Counted from the first letter of the stretch, positions 8,380 through 16,660 are shown. The stretch: 64,000 bases of DNA from Allobosea sp. 47.2.35 (GCF_024655635.1 NZ_JANLGI010000005.1:181392-245391); one strand, 5' to 3'. Numbers and translations are program-made. The notes: a model not told the origin generated them from the sequence alone.

Positions 8380-9248
8380 GCGTGCCAGCCGATCTCTATC
8401 TCGGCGTCGATGGCGGCGGCACCGGCTGCCGCTGCCGTCTCGAAACCGCAACCGGCGAAGTGCTGGGCTCCGGCATTGCCGGCCCGGCCTCGCTCCGGCT
8501 CGGGCTCGAAACCTCACTCGCCGCCGTGATGCAGGCTGCGCGCGGCGCGATCGCCGAGGCCGACCTCACCGAGGTCGACTTCGCACGCGTCCATGCCGGC
8601 ATCTGCCTTGCCGGCATCGGGCGCAAGGGCATGCAGGAGGCGCTCGCCGCCTGGGAGACACCCTTCGCTGAAACCGTCTTCGAGAGCGACGGCCTGGCCG
8701 CCTGCCTCGGCGCGCATGCCGGCGAGGACGGCGGCATCGTCATCATCGGCACCGGCTCGATCGGGCTCGCCCGGGTGAATGGCGAGGAAATCCGCATCGG
8801 CGGCTACGGCTTTCCGATCGGCGACGAGGGCAGCGGCGCCGATCTTGGCCTCGCCGCCATCCGCGTCTCGCTGCGCGCTCATGACGGGCGCGAGCCGGCG
8901 ACGCGCTTCACTGGGGATGTGCTGGCGCGCTTCGAGGCCGATCCCTTCGAGGTCATCGCCTGGATGGACAAGGCCCATGCCACCGACTACGCGACGCTGG
9001 CGCCGCTGGTGCTGCGCCATGCCGATCTCGGCGATTCCCATGCCCGCATGATCATGCAGAACGCCGCCGCGATGATCGACGCGATGGTGCGTACGTTGTT
9101 CGAGCGCGGCGTGCCGCGCGTAGCGCTGATCGGCGGCCTATCCTCGGCAATGGAGGCCTGGCTTGCGCCCGATGTCCGGCGCCGGCTGTCGCATGTGAAG
9201 AACGACGCGATCGCCGGGGCGCTCTCGCTGGTTCGGCCGAAGGCCTAG
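8376..9248 (+). CDS. BadF/BadG-type sugar kinase, probable N-acetylglucosamine/muramic acid kinase
   Basis: The 290-residue protein is an actin-fold kinase of the BadF/BadG/BcrA/BcrD ATPase family, the family of GlcNAc kinases. It has the phosphate-1 loop LGVDGGGTGCR, the FESDGLAA phosphate region, the IIGTGSIG phosphate-2 motif, and GDEGSGADLG. It is the last gene of the importer operon, overlapping murA by 4 bases, and ends 4 bases into the convergent phosphatase gene. Phosphorylation of GlcNAc, MurNAc or glucosamine after uptake would fit; the exact sugar is not visible. Confidence 0.85.
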   Translation: MSVPADLYLGVDGGGTGCRCRLETATGEVLGSGIAGPASLRLGLETSLAAVMQAARGAIAEADLTEVDFARVHAGICLAGIGRKGMQEALAAWETPFAETVFESDGLAACLGAHAGEDGGIVIIGTGSIGLARVNGEEIRIGGYGFPIGDEGSGADLGLAAIRVSLRAHDGREPATRFTGDVLARFEADPFEVIAWMDKAHATDYATLAPLVLRHADLGDSHARMIMQNAAAMIDAMVRTLFERGVPRVALIGGLSSAMEAWLAPDVRRRLSHVKNDAIAGALSLVRPKA

Positions 9249-9844
9249 GACGCGGCGCCAGCTCCTTCGGGGACGATGTCGCGCCAGCCGTGATGCAGGG
9301 CGCGGCTCTCCCTATCGAAGGCGAAGTAGCAACCGCCGCCAGCGATGGGCTGACCGTGTCGGCGCGAGATCGGCTCGCCACGGAGGTCGCTGAGCAGCAG
9401 CGTGCCGACGCCGCCATGCGCGAAGATCACGAGATCGCCCGTGCCGCTTCGCGCCGCGATGCAGGCGGCGACGCCAGCCTTGATACGCGCCTGCGCATCC
9501 CGCGCCGTCTCCCAGCCGAGAACGCTGGTATCCGGCTCCCCGAAAAACTGGTCGACGATCTCCCAGAAGCGCGGCGGCGCGACATAGCCGGTAGCCGAGC
9601 GGTCGTTCTCGCGCAGGTCTTCGTGTGTGGTGAAGGGTAGGCCACGAGCGCGCTGCAAGGCTGCGGCACAATCCATCGCCTTGCGCTCGTCGCTGGTGAA
9701 GACGTCCGTTACACCAGCCAACTCCGGCCTCTGGCAAAAGGCTTCGACGCGCTTCCAGCCGACGGGCGACAAGCCCCAATCCGGCACTGGGACCTGCGGA
9801 TCGACGATGACTTCAGGATGGGTGACGAAATAGACGATCGCCAT
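9245..9844 (-). CDS. Histidine phosphatase-superfamily protein with variant RHG motif
   Basis: This 199-residue protein has the phosphoglycerate-mutase-like fold signature: FTSDERKAMDCA corresponds to the SSxxRxxxTA motif and IFAHGGVGTLLL carries the second histidine. The usual N-terminal RHG triad reads VTHPE, so the histidine nucleophile is kept while the preceding arginine is threonine. Start at the ATG at 9844, just 4 bases after the upstream kinase stop. As the last gene of the nanE operon it may act on a sugar phosphate, but loss of the arginine leaves catalysis open. Confidence 0.75.
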   Translation of the reverse strand: MAIVYFVTHPEVIVDPQVPVPDWGLSPVGWKRVEAFCQRPELAGVTDVFTSDERKAMDCAAALQRARGLPFTTHEDLRENDRSATGYVAPPRFWEIVDQFFGEPDTSVLGWETARDAQARIKAGVAACIAARSGTGDLVIFAHGGVGTLLLSDLRGEPISRRHGQPIAGGGCYFAFDRESRALHHGWRDIVPEGAGAAS

Positions 9845-9848
9845 GATA

Positions 9849-10787
9849 TTAGAACCGCTTCTCATTTGCGTGAGCAAGCTCACAGGCCAGACGGGCGGCA
9901 CAACCGGGCACATCGACCAGCATCTCGTCCAGCGCGACCGGCGGCGCCACCAGCGCCCGGAAGCGCTGGGCGATCAGCGGTGAGAGCGTCGCGGCGCGGC
10001 CGCAGAGGACGACCGGCTTGGAGCCGGCGCGCGCTCTCAGTGCCAGCGCGAGCCGTGCCAGCTCCTCGCCAGCTTGCGTGAAGATGTCGAGGGCCATCGG
10101 ATCGCCTGCTTCCGCCGCCACGGCAACCGAACGCGCCAGCAGGCCGAGGCTGCCGCGATCGCCGCCATAGACATGGGTGCGCACGGCATCCCATGAGCCT
10201 CCACCCAGCGCCTGCGCGAGCGCATACCCAAGCGCGCTGTCCCAGCCCGAACCGGAAGCCTCGTCCTCGCGGCGCAGCAAACGGCACAGGGCCTCGGCCG
10301 CGATCCAGGCAGCAGAACCGCCATCGTCGATCAGCACGCCGCGCCCGCCGGCCCGGATGATCTCGCCCTCGGCGCTGAGATGATAACCGATCGAGCCCGT
10401 GCCGGAATAGACGATGATGCCCTCACCGGGCTCAAAGCGGGCGCGATAGCCCAGCCACATGTCGTCGACCACGAGGATCTTGTCCTCAGGGCATCCGAAC
10501 GCCGTCGCCAGGATTTCGGAGAACACGGCCCGGACGATGCTTTCCGGCCCGAGGCCGGTCACGCCCGCGACGATAGCCGCCGGCCTGCCAATGCCATTGA
10601 GATCGGCCGCTAGCCTTGTGAAGATGCCCGCGACCCTGTCACGCTCGGTTTGCGTGAAGACATGGCCGGTCATCGGCTCCAATTCGCCGCGCGCAACGAC
10701 CGCGCCCGAGGGAGCGGAGAGGCACCAGCGCGAGCCGGTTCCGCCCGTCTCGATGCCGAGCCCGAAATCGTCCTCAGGCACCGGCAT
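9849..10787 (-). CDS. BadF/BadG-type sugar kinase, second copy
   Basis: The 312-residue actin-fold kinase starts LGIETGGTGSRW, a variant phosphate-1 loop with Glu-Thr in place of Asp-Gly, and has VVDDMWLGYRA, the YSGTGSIGYHL phosphate-2 motif and LIDDGGSAAWI. It belongs to the same family as the kinase at 8376 but differs widely in sequence. The ATG at 10787 lies 14 bases inside nanE, giving a coupled start. With nanE upstream the likely substrate is ManNAc or GlcNAc, giving the 6-phosphate that NanE would handle; this is context inference. Confidence 0.85.
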   Translation of the reverse strand: MPVPEDDFGLGIETGGTGSRWCLSAPSGAVVARGELEPMTGHVFTQTERDRVAGIFTRLAADLNGIGRPAAIVAGVTGLGPESIVRAVFSEILATAFGCPEDKILVVDDMWLGYRARFEPGEGIIVYSGTGSIGYHLSAEGEIIRAGGRGVLIDDGGSAAWIAAEALCRLLRREDEASGSGWDSALGYALAQALGGGSWDAVRTHVYGGDRGSLGLLARSVAVAAEAGDPMALDIFTQAGEELARLALALRARAGSKPVVLCGRAATLSPLIAQRFRALVAPPVALDEMLVDVPGCAARLACELAHANEKRF

Positions 10788-11457
10788 GACGAACAAAGCG
10801 GCGGGTGATCTCGCGGGGATTGGTGATCGCCGTGCCGACGACGACGGCATGCGCGCCGGCCGTGAACGCGCGCTCCAGTTGCTCCGGCTGCTCGAAGCGC
10901 CCTTCGGCGATGATCGGCACGGAAACGGCCTTCGCGAGGGCCTCGATCAGGGCGATGTCGGGACCGAGCGCCTTCCGCCCTTCCGTCTCCGGCGTATAGC
11001 CGGAGAGCGTCGTCGCGATATAGCTCGCGCCCAGCGTAGCCGCCCGCACGCCATCCTCCAGCGTCGCACAATCCGCGAAGACCGGCTTGCCCAGCTCATC
11101 GCGAATGCGGGCGATCAACCGCTCCAGCGGTTCGCCGTCGCGCGCCCTCGCGGTGGCATCCACCGCGATGATGTCGGCGCCGGCAACGGAGATCGCTGCG
11201 GCGCTGGCGAAATCCGGCGTGATATAGACCGGGAACCGGTCGTCCCAGCGCTTGAGGATGCCGATGATCGGCAGGCGGCTCACGGCACGGATCGCGGCGA
11301 TATCGGCCGGACCGTTGGCGCGAAAGGCGAGCGCCCCGCCCTGCTCGGCCGCCTGCGCCATCGCCGCCATGAAGGCGGGCCCGTGCAGGGGATTGTCGGC
11401 CCGCGCCTGACAGGAGACGGCAAGGCTGCGGCGGGGGATCAAGGCTTCGACCGTCAC
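10774..11457 (-). CDS. nanE: N-acetylmannosamine-6-phosphate 2-epimerase
   Basis: NanE interconverts ManNAc-6-phosphate and GlcNAc-6-phosphate in sialic acid and amino-sugar catabolism. The 227-residue TIM-barrel protein contains the family segments GILKRWDD (catalytic lysine), IIAVDATAR, FADCATLEDG and the IIAEGRF acidic residue. It overlaps the sugar permease gene upstream by 4 bases and the kinase downstream by 14, so it is part of the same transcript. No sialate lyase (nanA) is visible, suggesting the imported sugar enters at ManNAc or GlcNAc level. Confidence 0.92.
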   Translation of the reverse strand: MTVEALIPRRSLAVSCQARADNPLHGPAFMAAMAQAAEQGGALAFRANGPADIAAIRAVSRLPIIGILKRWDDRFPVYITPDFASAAAISVAGADIIAVDATARARDGEPLERLIARIRDELGKPVFADCATLEDGVRAATLGASYIATTLSGYTPETEGRKALGPDIALIEALAKAVSVPIIAEGRFEQPEQLERAFTAGAHAVVVGTAITNPREITRRFVRHAGA

Positions 11458-12308
11458 TTCACCGCTCCGGCGGTCATGCCGCGGATGAACTGCCTGGACA
11501 TCAGGATGTAGACGATGGTCAGCGGCAGCGCGGCGATGGTGAGGCCCGCGAAGAGCATGCCCCAGTCGGTGGTGTATTCGCCCATGAAAACCGAGAGGCC
11601 CTGCGGCAGCGTCTTGCGGGCGTCGGTCTGGATGAAGACCAGTGGGAAGAAGAAGTCGTTCCAGGTCGGGACCGCGTTCTGGATCGCCGCGATCACCATC
11701 GGCGGGATCGAGAGCGGCAGCATGATCGAGAGCATGATGCGGGGCTCGGAGGCACCGTCGATGCGCGCGGCCTCCTCCAGCTCGACCGGCAGCGTGCGCA
11801 GGAACCCGGTCATGATGAAGATGGTCGAGGGCAGGCCCATCGCCGTGTAAATCAGGATCAGGCCGAGCCGGGTGTCGAGCAATCCGAAGTCGCGCATCTG
11901 CAGGAAGAGCGGGATCACCGCGAGCTTCAGCGGCAGCATCAGCCCGGCCAGGAAGAACATGAAGATCGCCGAATTGCCAGGGAAGCTGTAGCGCGCCAAC
12001 CCATAGGCTCCCATCGTACCGAAGAGCAGCGTCAGCAGGATCGACGTCCCGGTGATGATGACCGAGTTGACGAAATAGCTGGGAAGACTGGTCTCGCCCC
12101 AGATCCGTGCGAAATTCTCGACATAGGCGAAATCCGGCACGGCGAAGGGCGCATCGAAGATTTCCGGCGTCGTCTTGAAGGCCGAGAAGACCATGATGAC
12201 GATCGGATAGAGCATCAGCACGGAATTGCCGATCAGGAGCGCGGCAGCGATCAGGCTCCCAGTGCTGCTGCGCGGAAAGAGCGGGTCGTTGCTGGCGGCA
12301 CGGAACAT
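11454..12308 (-). CDS. Sugar ABC importer permease, MalG type (CUT1)
   Basis: The 284-residue inner-membrane protein has six spans and the MalG-type EAA loop ELEEAARIDGASEPRIML. The ATG at 12308 overlaps the MalF-type stop by one base and was chosen over the longer open frame, which only mirrors the upstream gene. It pairs with the permease at 12308-13240 and the binding protein at 13349. No MalK-type ATPase is encoded with it. Confidence 0.92.
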   Translation of the reverse strand: MFRAASNDPLFPRSSTGSLIAAALLIGNSVLMLYPIVIMVFSAFKTTPEIFDAPFAVPDFAYVENFARIWGETSLPSYFVNSVIITGTSILLTLLFGTMGAYGLARYSFPGNSAIFMFFLAGLMLPLKLAVIPLFLQMRDFGLLDTRLGLILIYTAMGLPSTIFIMTGFLRTLPVELEEAARIDGASEPRIMLSIMLPLSIPPMVIAAIQNAVPTWNDFFFPLVFIQTDARKTLPQGLSVFMGEYTTDWGMLFAGLTIAALPLTIVYILMSRQFIRGMTAGAVK

Positions 12309-13240
12309 CACAGCGCGACCTCCCGCCGGCGCAGGTATTGGGTGATGACCGTCGCGACCACCGCGATGAACATGAACATCAGCACGGCCAGCGCATTGCC
12401 GTGCCCGAAATCCTGCAGCCCGGCGGTCTGGTTGCCGAAAGCGGTGCGGTAGAAATACAGGCCGAGAACGTCGGTCGAGCCATAGGGCGAGCCGTCCAGC
12501 CCCGCCATGATATAGGGCAGCTCGAACCAGTTGAAGGCGCCGATGAAGAGCAGCGTCAGCGTGATCGTGGTCGAGGGCGTCACCAGCGGCCAGACCACGC
12601 GGGTCAGCATCTGCCAGCCATTGCAGCCGTCGAGCTTGGCGGCTTCGAGGATCTCGCGCGGGATGCGCTGCATGCCGGCGAGATAGACCAGCGCCGGAAA
12701 GCCGATCCAGTGCCAGGCATTCGCGAGCACGAGCGCCGGCAGCGCCGTCGTCTCCTGTCCGAGCCAGGGCTGGCGCAGTTGGCCCAGCCCGATCATCTCG
12801 AGCAGCTGGTTCACCAGCCCGAAATTCGGATCGAGGAACAGCTTCCACAGGAAGCCGACCAGCACGGTCGAGAGGATCACCGGCATGAAGATCGCGATGC
12901 GGTGGAAGCGAAAGCCGAAGGGCTCGCGATAGATGAACCAGGCGAGCAGGAAGCCGACGCTGTTCTGCACGACGAAGAGCGAAAAGAAGACGAAGAGGTT
13001 GTGGCGGAAGGCGCGCCAGGTCATCGCCGCGAAATGATCGCCGAACAGCACGTCGGCGAAGTTCTTCAGGCCGACGAACTCGCCCTGCGCCATGCCGTCC
13101 CAGCGATAGAAGGCGGCGCTCAGGGCCGAGAGCAGCGGCCAGACCACGAAGGTCAGCATGATCGCGAGCGGCGGCAGGATCAGGAAGGCGATCCAGGCCG
13201 CACGCCTGCGCTTCTCGCGATTTCGGTAATCCGTCTGCAT
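12308..13240 (-). CDS. Sugar ABC importer permease, MalF type (CUT1)
   Basis: The 310-residue protein has a basic cytoplasmic start (NREKRRRAAW) followed by six membrane spans and the EAA loop REILEAAKLDGCNGWQMLTR typical of CUT1 permeases. It is separated from the upstream binding-protein gene by 108 bases that contain a strong stem-loop, an arrangement that often gives more binding protein than permease. Confidence 0.92.
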   Translation of the reverse strand: MQTDYRNREKRRRAAWIAFLILPPLAIMLTFVVWPLLSALSAAFYRWDGMAQGEFVGLKNFADVLFGDHFAAMTWRAFRHNLFVFFSLFVVQNSVGFLLAWFIYREPFGFRFHRIAIFMPVILSTVLVGFLWKLFLDPNFGLVNQLLEMIGLGQLRQPWLGQETTALPALVLANAWHWIGFPALVYLAGMQRIPREILEAAKLDGCNGWQMLTRVVWPLVTPSTTITLTLLFIGAFNWFELPYIMAGLDGSPYGSTDVLGLYFYRTAFGNQTAGLQDFGHGNALAVLMFMFIAVVATVITQYLRRREVAL

Positions 13241-13296
13241 CGGCTCTGGCCCTCGGGATGCGCCGGCGAGGCGAACTGCGGCTGCACGAAGCCAGC

Positions 13297-13321
13297 GCTC
13301 ACGGCAACAGGGGCCGTGAGC
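13297..13321 (-). terminator. Intra-operon stem-loop between binding protein and permease genes
   Basis: GCTCACGGC and GCCGTGAGC form a perfect 9-base-pair stem with a 7-base loop. There is no U tract, so it is more likely a partial terminator or an mRNA-stabilising hairpin at the 3' end of the binding-protein message than a full terminator. Confidence 0.6.
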
Positions 13322-13348
13322 GTCAGGCGAGCGCCGCCGCTGTCGCGC

Positions 13349-14626
13349 TTACTTCTTGAAGGGTGCGTAGTAGGTCGCGATGCCCTTGGTGATCTCGGCG
13401 CCGATTTCCGCCGGCGTCGCCTTGCCGGCGAGCATCTTCTGCACGCCCGACTGCAGCAGCACCGAGCCGGTCGGCTCCTGATAGCGGAAATTGACCAGCA
13501 TGATGTAGGACATCGCGCTCTGGTTCAGCGCCGCGACCTCCTTCAACAGCGGGTTCTCGAAAGCCACGCCCTTGATCGGTGAGATGTTCTGCAGGTCGTT
13601 CGAGAAGGCCGTGCCGAATTCGGACGTGCCGAGGAAGCGCAGGAACTTCAGCGCCGCGTCCTTGTTCTTCGACGCCGCGTTGATCGCGAAGCCGCCGTCA
13701 TAGTAAAGCGCGACCAGCCGCGGATCGCCGGCCTTGGCAACCGGCGACGGGAAGAGACCGAGCTTCAGCTTGGGGTTCTGGCGCAGGAAATTGGCGATCT
13801 CGAAGGAGCCGCCCGCGAACATCGCCGCCCGGCCGGCCGCGAAGAGCTGCTGCGACGCCGCATAATCGACGCCCGAGAAGTTCGGCGCGAAATAATCCTT
13901 GATCTCGTTGAGCTTGGTCAGCGCGCCGACGAAGCGGGCATCGGTGAAATCGGCCTTTCCGGCGAGCACGTCCTGCTCGAACTGCTTGCCGATCTGCGAG
14001 GAGAGCAGCGCGCCGACGATGGTCTCGTTCTGCCAGGCCGTCGCCGTGCCGTTGCCGAAGGGATTGATACCCTTTTCCTTCAGCGTCTTGGAGACGCTGA
14101 CGAGCTCGTCCCAGGTGTCCGGCGGGGTCACGCCGGCCTTCTCGAACAGCTCCTTGTTGTAGATGATCAGCATGGTCTGCGATGCCAGCGGCACCGCGTA
14201 GAGCTTGCCGTCGGCCCGCATCGTCTCGGCCGCGATCGCCGAATCCGGGAAGTTCGCGAATTCCGGGATCATCGTCTTGTCGAGCGGCACGAGATAGTCG
14301 GGCTTGCCGACGCCGAGCGTGCCATAGGCGCGCACCTGGACAATGTCCGGCCCCGTGCCACCGGCGAGCGCCGTCGACAGCACGGTGTTGTAGTTCGCGG
14401 CCTCGAAGGCCTCGAACTTCACGTTGATGTCGGGATGCTGCTTGCGGAACGCGGCGATGAACTTGGCATAGGCCGCCTTGTCCTCCTGGCGCCAGCTCCA
14501 CAGGGTGAGGTCCTGGGTCTGCGCTCGTGCCGGCGCGGCGAAAGCCGTCGCAGCCGCGAACAGCGTGAGCGCCAGCTTTCCGAACGTCCGCCTGACGATG
14601 GATTTGGTCTGAATTCCCGCCAACAT
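13349..14626 (-). CDS. Sugar ABC importer solute-binding protein (family 1)
   Basis: The 425-residue protein starts with a Sec signal peptide ending near AAPARAQ and continues LTLWSWRQEDKAAY, the usual opening of CUT1 binding proteins. The ATG at 14626 was chosen because GGGAG lies 7 bases before it; an ATG at 14632 sits too close to the Shine-Dalgarno sequence. Downstream nanE and a sugar kinase suggest an N-acetylated sugar or an oligosaccharide as ligand. It follows the PP2C-like gene by 29 bases. Confidence 0.9.
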   Translation of the reverse strand: MLAGIQTKSIVRRTFGKLALTLFAAATAFAAPARAQTQDLTLWSWRQEDKAAYAKFIAAFRKQHPDINVKFEAFEAANYNTVLSTALAGGTGPDIVQVRAYGTLGVGKPDYLVPLDKTMIPEFANFPDSAIAAETMRADGKLYAVPLASQTMLIIYNKELFEKAGVTPPDTWDELVSVSKTLKEKGINPFGNGTATAWQNETIVGALLSSQIGKQFEQDVLAGKADFTDARFVGALTKLNEIKDYFAPNFSGVDYAASQQLFAAGRAAMFAGGSFEIANFLRQNPKLKLGLFPSPVAKAGDPRLVALYYDGGFAINAASKNKDAALKFLRFLGTSEFGTAFSNDLQNISPIKGVAFENPLLKEVAALNQSAMSYIMLVNFRYQEPTGSVLLQSGVQKMLAGKATPAEIGAEITKGIATYYAPFKK

Positions 14627-14655
14627 TGTCATTCTCCCTCGTTGTCCTGATCGTC

Positions 14656-15603
14656 TTATGACGACTTTTCGATCTCGGTGTCGCTCAGCTTCGGTCTCAC
14701 GACCAGAGCGGTGGCATCGTCATGGATCTTGACGCGCCTGTAGCGCTCAGCCTCCGGATCAGCGCCTTCCAGCTGGCGCAATTCGGCGATGGCTCCGGCC
14801 GCACCCGCGCGCGCCACCGCGTCCATCAGCCCGGCCTCGTCGTGATGCGCGATGACATCGACGAGGCGCATGAAGCCGTCGGAAGCAAGCAGCACGGTCG
14901 CTTCCGACGAGACCTCAGTCGAGAACAGACGCAGGCCCGCCGTCCAGCTCAGACCGGGATTGGCGGCCCAATAGCCACCCGGCCGGTTGAGCGAACGCCG
15001 GTTGCGCAGGACCTGCGCCAACGCAGCGGCGGGGATGACCTCGCCGGGGCGGTGCCCGTCCGCGGTCGCGGCCGCGATGGTCAGGGCCTCGAAAGGACCG
15101 GAAGAAGGATCGGTCCAGCGCTCGAGCCGGTCGCCGTCCCGGATCAGGATCGAGACATCGCCGATCACCGCGCCGTCGATGCGGCAGCGACCGCCCTCGC
15201 GCCGCAGCCGGACCAGGCCGAACACGGCGGAGGGCCCCTCGCCGGGCTCGCGTTCCGGATGCCCCTGCCCGAGCGCGGCATAATCCTGTTGCAACTGCCG
15301 TTCGAGCCCCTCGGCCCAGACGGGAAAGGGCACGCTATCGGGAGGGCTTGCACGCAATGCCTGATCGATCCGCCGGACGAACCAGGCTCCCTCGGATTCA
15401 CCGGCGGTCCGGGCCGCGCCATTGAAGAACGCCGAACCGTCGACGATCCAGGCGCAGGAACCGGCTACGCCGGCCATATCCTCGTTATAGGCGGCGCTGC
15501 CTTGTTCGCTGGCCTGCGAGAGCACGCGCCAGCCAGGGCCGGCCTCATGGGCAACCGGCGCGCGGCGATCGACCGATAGTGAAGCGCATCCCTCGCCCTG
15601 CAC
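14656..15603 (-). CDS. PP2C-like serine/threonine protein phosphatase domain protein
   Basis: The 315-residue soluble protein has the layout of PPM/PP2C phosphatases: NEDMAG near residue 40, WIVDGSAFF with a metal-binding aspartate, VIGDVSILI, LLASDGFMRL and a terminal DDATALVV motif. No membrane or signal segment is seen. It is the first gene of an operon encoding a sugar importer, NanE and a kinase. A phosphatase of this class in such an operon is unusual; it might reset a phosphorylated regulator or act on a small molecule. The substrate is unknown. Confidence 0.75.
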   Translation of the reverse strand: MQGEGCASLSVDRRAPVAHEAGPGWRVLSQASEQGSAAYNEDMAGVAGSCAWIVDGSAFFNGAARTAGESEGAWFVRRIDQALRASPPDSVPFPVWAEGLERQLQQDYAALGQGHPEREPGEGPSAVFGLVRLRREGGRCRIDGAVIGDVSILIRDGDRLERWTDPSSGPFEALTIAAATADGHRPGEVIPAAALAQVLRNRRSLNRPGGYWAANPGLSWTAGLRLFSTEVSSEATVLLASDGFMRLVDVIAHHDEAGLMDAVARAGAAGAIAELRQLEGADPEAERYRRVKIHDDATALVVRPKLSDTEIEKSS

Positions 15604-15654
15604 CGTCCCGGATGCTCCTGATCTGCCAAGCCTGACGCGAGCCGCGCCCTTGAC

Positions 15655-15673
15655 CTAGACCAATATAGAACCA
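15655..15673 (-). promoter_or_regulatory. Operator-like 19-mer before the PP2C/sugar-importer operon
   Basis: On the minus strand it reads TGGTTCTATATTGGTCTAG and continues into GTCAA, giving an imperfect TTGGTCTAGGTCAA palindrome close to the known DasR/NagR dre element (TGGTCTAGACCA). It aligns with motifs at 1133-1151 and 3276-3294 and lies about 50 bases before the first gene of the operon. Confidence 0.6.
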
Positions 15674-15744
15674 GTTCAGCCGGCACAAGTCGGAATCTGG
15701 CGGAGCGGCGAGAGGGTGGCGATGATGCGGACCCCTGCGGCGGT

Positions 15745-16263
15745 TCAGCTCCGTTCAAGCCCCCGGTACCGCGCGAAGACGTTCTGCCGCCCGGTCGAGA
15801 AGATCGTCACCTCATAAATGTCCGGTGCCTGACCCCGGACCTCCATGCCGGGCGAGCCGACAGGCATGCCAGCGACCGCGAGCCCGATCGCCTTGGGGCG
15901 CTCGGCCAGCAGGCGCTTGATCGCCTCGGCCGGCACATGGCCCTCGACGACATAGCCGCCGACCTGCGCGGTGTGGCAGGAGGCGAGCGCATCGGGCACG
16001 CCGAGCTTCGTCTTGAGCGGCGCGACATCGTCGATCTCGATCACCTCGACGGGGAAGCCCGCAGCCTTCACATGCGTGACCCAGGCTCCGCAGCACCCGC
16101 AATTCGGGTCGCGCGTGACGGTCATCTTCGGCAAGGCCTCGGCAGCGGTCGCCGGGCGCCACAGCATCAAGCCGGCTGCCATCTGGGCCGTGCCGAGCAT
16201 CAAGGCGCGGCGCGTTGGCGAAAATCCGTGCGTCACGACGTTTCTCTCCATCTTCACACTCAT
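15745..16263 (-). CDS. DUF411 metal-binding periplasmic protein
   Basis: The 172-residue protein has a twin-arginine-like leader (TRRALMLG followed by a hydrophobic stretch to TAAEA) and then the DUF411 hallmark DPNCGCCGAWVTHV, a cysteine cluster thought to bind metal. DUF411 proteins are commonly found in copper resistance loci. It closes the copper block. The start is uncertain: ATG at 16263 or 16251, or GTG at 16236, which is preceded by GGAGAGA. Confidence 0.85.
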   Translation of the reverse strand: MSVKMERNVVTHGFSPTRRALMLGTAQMAAGLMLWRPATAAEALPKMTVTRDPNCGCCGAWVTHVKAAGFPVEVIEIDDVAPLKTKLGVPDALASCHTAQVGGYVVEGHVPAEAIKRLLAERPKAIGLAVAGMPVGSPGMEVRGQAPDIYEVTIFSTGRQNVFARYRGLERS

Positions 16264-16334
16264 ATCTACGCCGTCCGCAATCGGGCGGTGCGAGCCGATC
16301 ACACAGGACCGGCCCACATGGCGTCAACCGGCCG

Positions 16335-16595
16335 TCAAAGGTCGGGCGTATAGCCCGCCGCGGTCACGGCAGCCTTGATCGCTTCATGGTCGGCCGAGCC
16401 CAGAACGCTCACGCGTTTACTGTCGGGATCAGCGGTCACCGACGTTCCCGGCACGCGGGCTTCGATGGCGCCCTTGATCCGACCGGCACAGTGGCCGCAG
16501 GTCATGTCCTCGACCTGGAAGGCCACGGCATTTTCGGCCGGTGCGGCCGCCTCGGTTCCCGGCTTCGCATGCTGTTGGCAGGAGCACATCTGCAT
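16335..16595 (-). CDS. Heavy-metal-associated (HMA) domain protein, CopZ-like
   Basis: This about 86-residue protein has an N-terminal MCSCQQH cluster and one HMA domain with the metal-binding DMTCGHCAGRIK motif, the fold of copper chaperones and of the N-terminal domains of copper ATPases. No signal peptide is evident, so it probably acts in the cytoplasm. Three closely spaced ATG codons (16598, 16595, 16589) follow a GAAAGG Shine-Dalgarno sequence; the exact start is unsure. No P-type copper ATPase is encoded in the window to receive the metal. Confidence 0.85.
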   Translation of the reverse strand: MQMCSCQQHAKPGTEAAAPAENAVAFQVEDMTCGHCAGRIKGAIEARVPGTSVTADPDSKRVSVLGSADHEAIKAAVTAAGYTPDL

Positions 16596-16660
16596 CATCC
16601 TTTCGATCTGGCGATGACAGGAGCCTGCGCCTTCCCATCGTAGGAAGGTCAAGCGGCATT

